From an uncultured Oscillibacter sp. (lineage in GTDB: Bacteria > Bacillota > Clostridia > Oscillospirales > Oscillospiraceae): 23,946 nucleotides of DNA. The stretch spans positions 1 to 23,946 of the forward strand of contig CABUDN010000015.1 in the NCBI GenBank assembly GCA_902490355.1, written 5' to 3'. How positions within the stretch are numbered: the first letter of the stretch is position 1; every line of letters starts with the position of its first letter. The position numbers were made by a program, and so were the translations under genes. Of the stretch, positions 22,399 to 23,946 are shown one piece after another. A model generated the notes under the pieces. The model did no database searches, was not told where the DNA came from, and saw only the letters and a program-made list of their open reading frames with translations.

Positions 22399-23946
22399 AT
22401 GAGAAGATTACACTTGCCAAAGCAGCTATTTGCCGGGGTGTTGGCCGGAATGCTGGCACTCATGCCTGCGGCCGCATTTACCGACACTGCGGGCCACTGG
22501 GCTGAGGGGGCCATCAACAAGTGGAGCCAGGAGTACAGTCTGATTCAGGGGTATGAAGACGGGACCTTTCGGCCGGACGACTCCATTACCCGCGGCGCAT
22601 TTGCCGGAATTATGGACCGGTTTATGAAGTTCCAGGAGACCTCTCCGGCGCAGACGTTTTCCGATACGGCAGGCACCTATTGGGAAAGTGCAATTTTGAA
22701 GCTTCACGCGGCGGGGGTATACCTGGGCAATGACGGGAAGGCCCTGCCGTCTGATACGATTACCCGCCAGCAGGCGGTGACCATGATCGCCCGGGCGTTT
22801 GATATTACCGGCAGCGATACGGCTGCCCTGCCGTATGGGGACGAGGCTTTGATTGCGGATTATGCCCGGGGAGCTGTGGCGGAGATGTCGGCCCGGGGCT
22901 ACATTACCGATTCCTGGAACGGAGATTTCCGTCCTACAGACCCCATTACCCGGGCAGAGATCGTGAACATCTTCTCCAATATGGTTCAGACGCTGATTCA
23001 AGACAGCGGCACCCATACCGGCGATGTAAACGGAACCGTGATGGTCAATGCGTCCGGCAGCGTGAGCCTTGAAAATATGAAGATTTCCGGTGACTTGATT
23101 CTGGCGCCGGGCGTAACGGGACCGGTGACGCTGACCAATGTGACCATTGCCGGTGCGATTCGGAACTTCAGTGATGTGGAACCGACTCTGGTTTCGGATG
23201 AGACCCACACGCCGGAAACACCGGAGGAACCGACCACTCCCGAGGAGCCGCAGACGCCGGAAGATCCTCAGACACCGGTGACGCCCGGCATCGATCCCAC
23301 CACAGTCTATACGCCCGGCACGAAGACCGGAGAGACGATCGCTTACAGCGGGCTGCAGATTCCGGTGTATGCGGAGCGGGACCGGCTGGAGCTCTATCCC
23401 GGGGAGTTTTACTGGGAAGGGGACCGGCTGGTGTATGCCGGCAGTGCCTTTGATACCCGGTTCGGCATTGACGTTTCCGCCTATCAAAACCGGGCCAGCG
23501 CCAATGAGACCATTGACTGGGAAGCGGTGGCCAATGACGGCGTAGACTTCGCCATGGTGCGCATTGGCCTGCGGGGTACATCCTCCGGCGCGATTCTGGC
23601 CGACGCATTTTATAAGCAGAACATTGAAGGGGCCATGAATGCCGGCATTGAGACGGGTGTTTATTTCTTTGCCCAGGCCATTACCGTGGAGGAGGCCATT
23701 GAGGAAGCGGACTTTGTAATCAAGCTCCTGGAGGACTACGACATCGACGGTCCGGTGGCCTACGACTGGGAGATGCACGATTCCTCTTACCGGGTGTATG
23801 GAACTTCTCCGGAGATGGCCACAGCCTGCGCCATTGCATTTTGCCAGCGGATCGAGGAAGCAGGCTACACGCCCATGATTTACGCGGGACAATATGTCAG
23901 CTATATGAAGTACGATCAGGGTGCCATCTCTCCGTATTTGAGCTGG
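22399..23946 (+). CDS. SLH-domain surface protein with GH25 muramidase domain (3' end beyond window)
   Basis: The reading frame is open from ATG 22399 to the window edge, 516 codons so far. Signal peptide 1-26 (cleaved near PAAA). Three S-layer-homology repeats at about 27-80, 87-140 and 147-200 (FTDTAGHWAEGAINK; FSDTAGTYWESAI; GDFRPTDPITRAEIVNIF) bind secondary cell-wall polymers. A short beta-helix-like segment follows (207-257), then a Pro/Glu/Thr linker (262-307). The GH25 lysozyme domain starts near 356 (FGIDVSAYQ, with a likely catalytic or binding Asp) and includes YDWEMH (455-460), with the acidic pair D456/E458. GH25 enzymes cut the glycan between MurNAc and GlcNAc. AGGAAGG precedes the ATG. 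The remaining part of GH25 is outside the window. Confidence 0.93.
   Translation, partial: MRRLHLPKQLFAGVLAGMLALMPAAAFTDTAGHWAEGAINKWSQEYSLIQGYEDGTFRPDDSITRGAFAGIMDRFMKFQETSPAQTFSDTAGTYWESAILKLHAAGVYLGNDGKALPSDTITRQQAVTMIARAFDITGSDTAALPYGDEALIADYARGAVAEMSARGYITDSWNGDFRPTDPITRAEIVNIFSNMVQTLIQDSGTHTGDVNGTVMVNASGSVSLENMKISGDLILAPGVTGPVTLTNVTIAGAIRNFSDVEPTLVSDETHTPETPEEPTTPEEPQTPEDPQTPVTPGIDPTTVYTPGTKTGETIAYSGLQIPVYAERDRLELYPGEFYWEGDRLVYAGSAFDTRFGIDVSAYQNRASANETIDWEAVANDGVDFAMVRIGLRGTSSGAILADAFYKQNIEGAMNAGIETGVYFFAQAITVEEAIEEADFVIKLLEDYDIDGPVAYDWEMHDSSYRVYGTSPEMATACAIAFCQRIEEAGYTPMIYAGQYVSYMKYDQGAISPYLSW

Noticed and set aside
23211..23290. Repeated CCGGA/GACGCCG-like units in the SLH-GH25 gene
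   Set aside because: They encode a Pro/Glu/Thr linker; not a DNA-level repeat element or CRISPR.
22426..23892. Long open frame on the minus strand opposite the SLH-GH25 gene
   Set aside because: The plus-strand frame has clear SLH and GH25 motifs; the reverse frame has none.

Overview
The window looks like a chromosomal core region of a GC-rich, low-motility-type Gram-positive Clostridia member, most likely Oscillospiraceae (Flavonifractor/Oscillibacter/Lawsonibacter-like). This is inferred from lipoboxes without outer-membrane genes, a phenylalanine T-box leader, a glmS ribozyme, IreB, an SLH-domain surface protein, an alr-mazF neighbourhood as in Bacillus/Clostridia, and roughly 58-60 % GC with strong G/C bias at third codon positions. 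No tRNA, rRNA, CRISPR array, insertion sequence or prophage gene was seen.

Layout. (1) 1-2470: a DUF368 (PopT-type polyprenyl-phosphate transporter) gene converges on a PLP-dependent methionine gamma-lyase-family gene across a shared bidirectional terminator. (2) 2481-4246, minus strand: an SH3b-NlpC/P60 cell-wall endopeptidase, a 99-residue protein of unknown function with its own consensus promoter, and ireB with its own promoter and a large terminator hairpin. (3) 4286-9084, minus strand: a phenylalanyl-tRNA synthetase operon under a T-box leader. An unrecognised 258-residue gene is the first cistron, overlapping pheS by ATGA; pheT carries an unusual internal insertion. (4) 9125-10591, minus strand: a large lipoprotein with an IseA-like N-terminus, divergent from (5) 10665-15248, plus strand: nnr, a YdcC/LolA-like lipoprotein, alr, an orphan mazF and a small secreted protein. 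(6) 15327-16440: an unknown protein and nrdR. (7) 16447-17510, minus strand: a translationally coupled yetF (DUF421)-DUF4363 pair. (8) 17636-19724: glmS ribozyme, a following hairpin, glmS, terminator. (9) 19790-22225: an ECF sigma factor, its membrane anti-sigma partner and a secreted protein; TGAAAC/TGGAAC-N17-CGTA/CGTC motifs precede both the sigma gene and the secreted-protein gene, suggesting a small autoregulated regulon. (10) 22265-23946: a near-consensus vegetative promoter that runs into a strong intrinsic terminator before a partial SLH x3-GH25 surface muramidase gene, which continues past the window edge.

Many genes converge on the cell envelope: PopT (lipid carrier recycling), GlmS (amino-sugar precursor), Alr (D-alanine), IreB (PASTA-kinase substrate), an NlpC/P60 hydrolase, a possible IseA-type hydrolase inhibitor, an SLH-anchored lysozyme and an ECF/anti-sigma system. 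The observations most worth following are the unknown T-box-controlled gene in the phe operon, the promoter-terminator leader before the SLH-GH25 gene, the paired ECF promoter motifs and the degenerate duplicated OB-fold segment in PheT.
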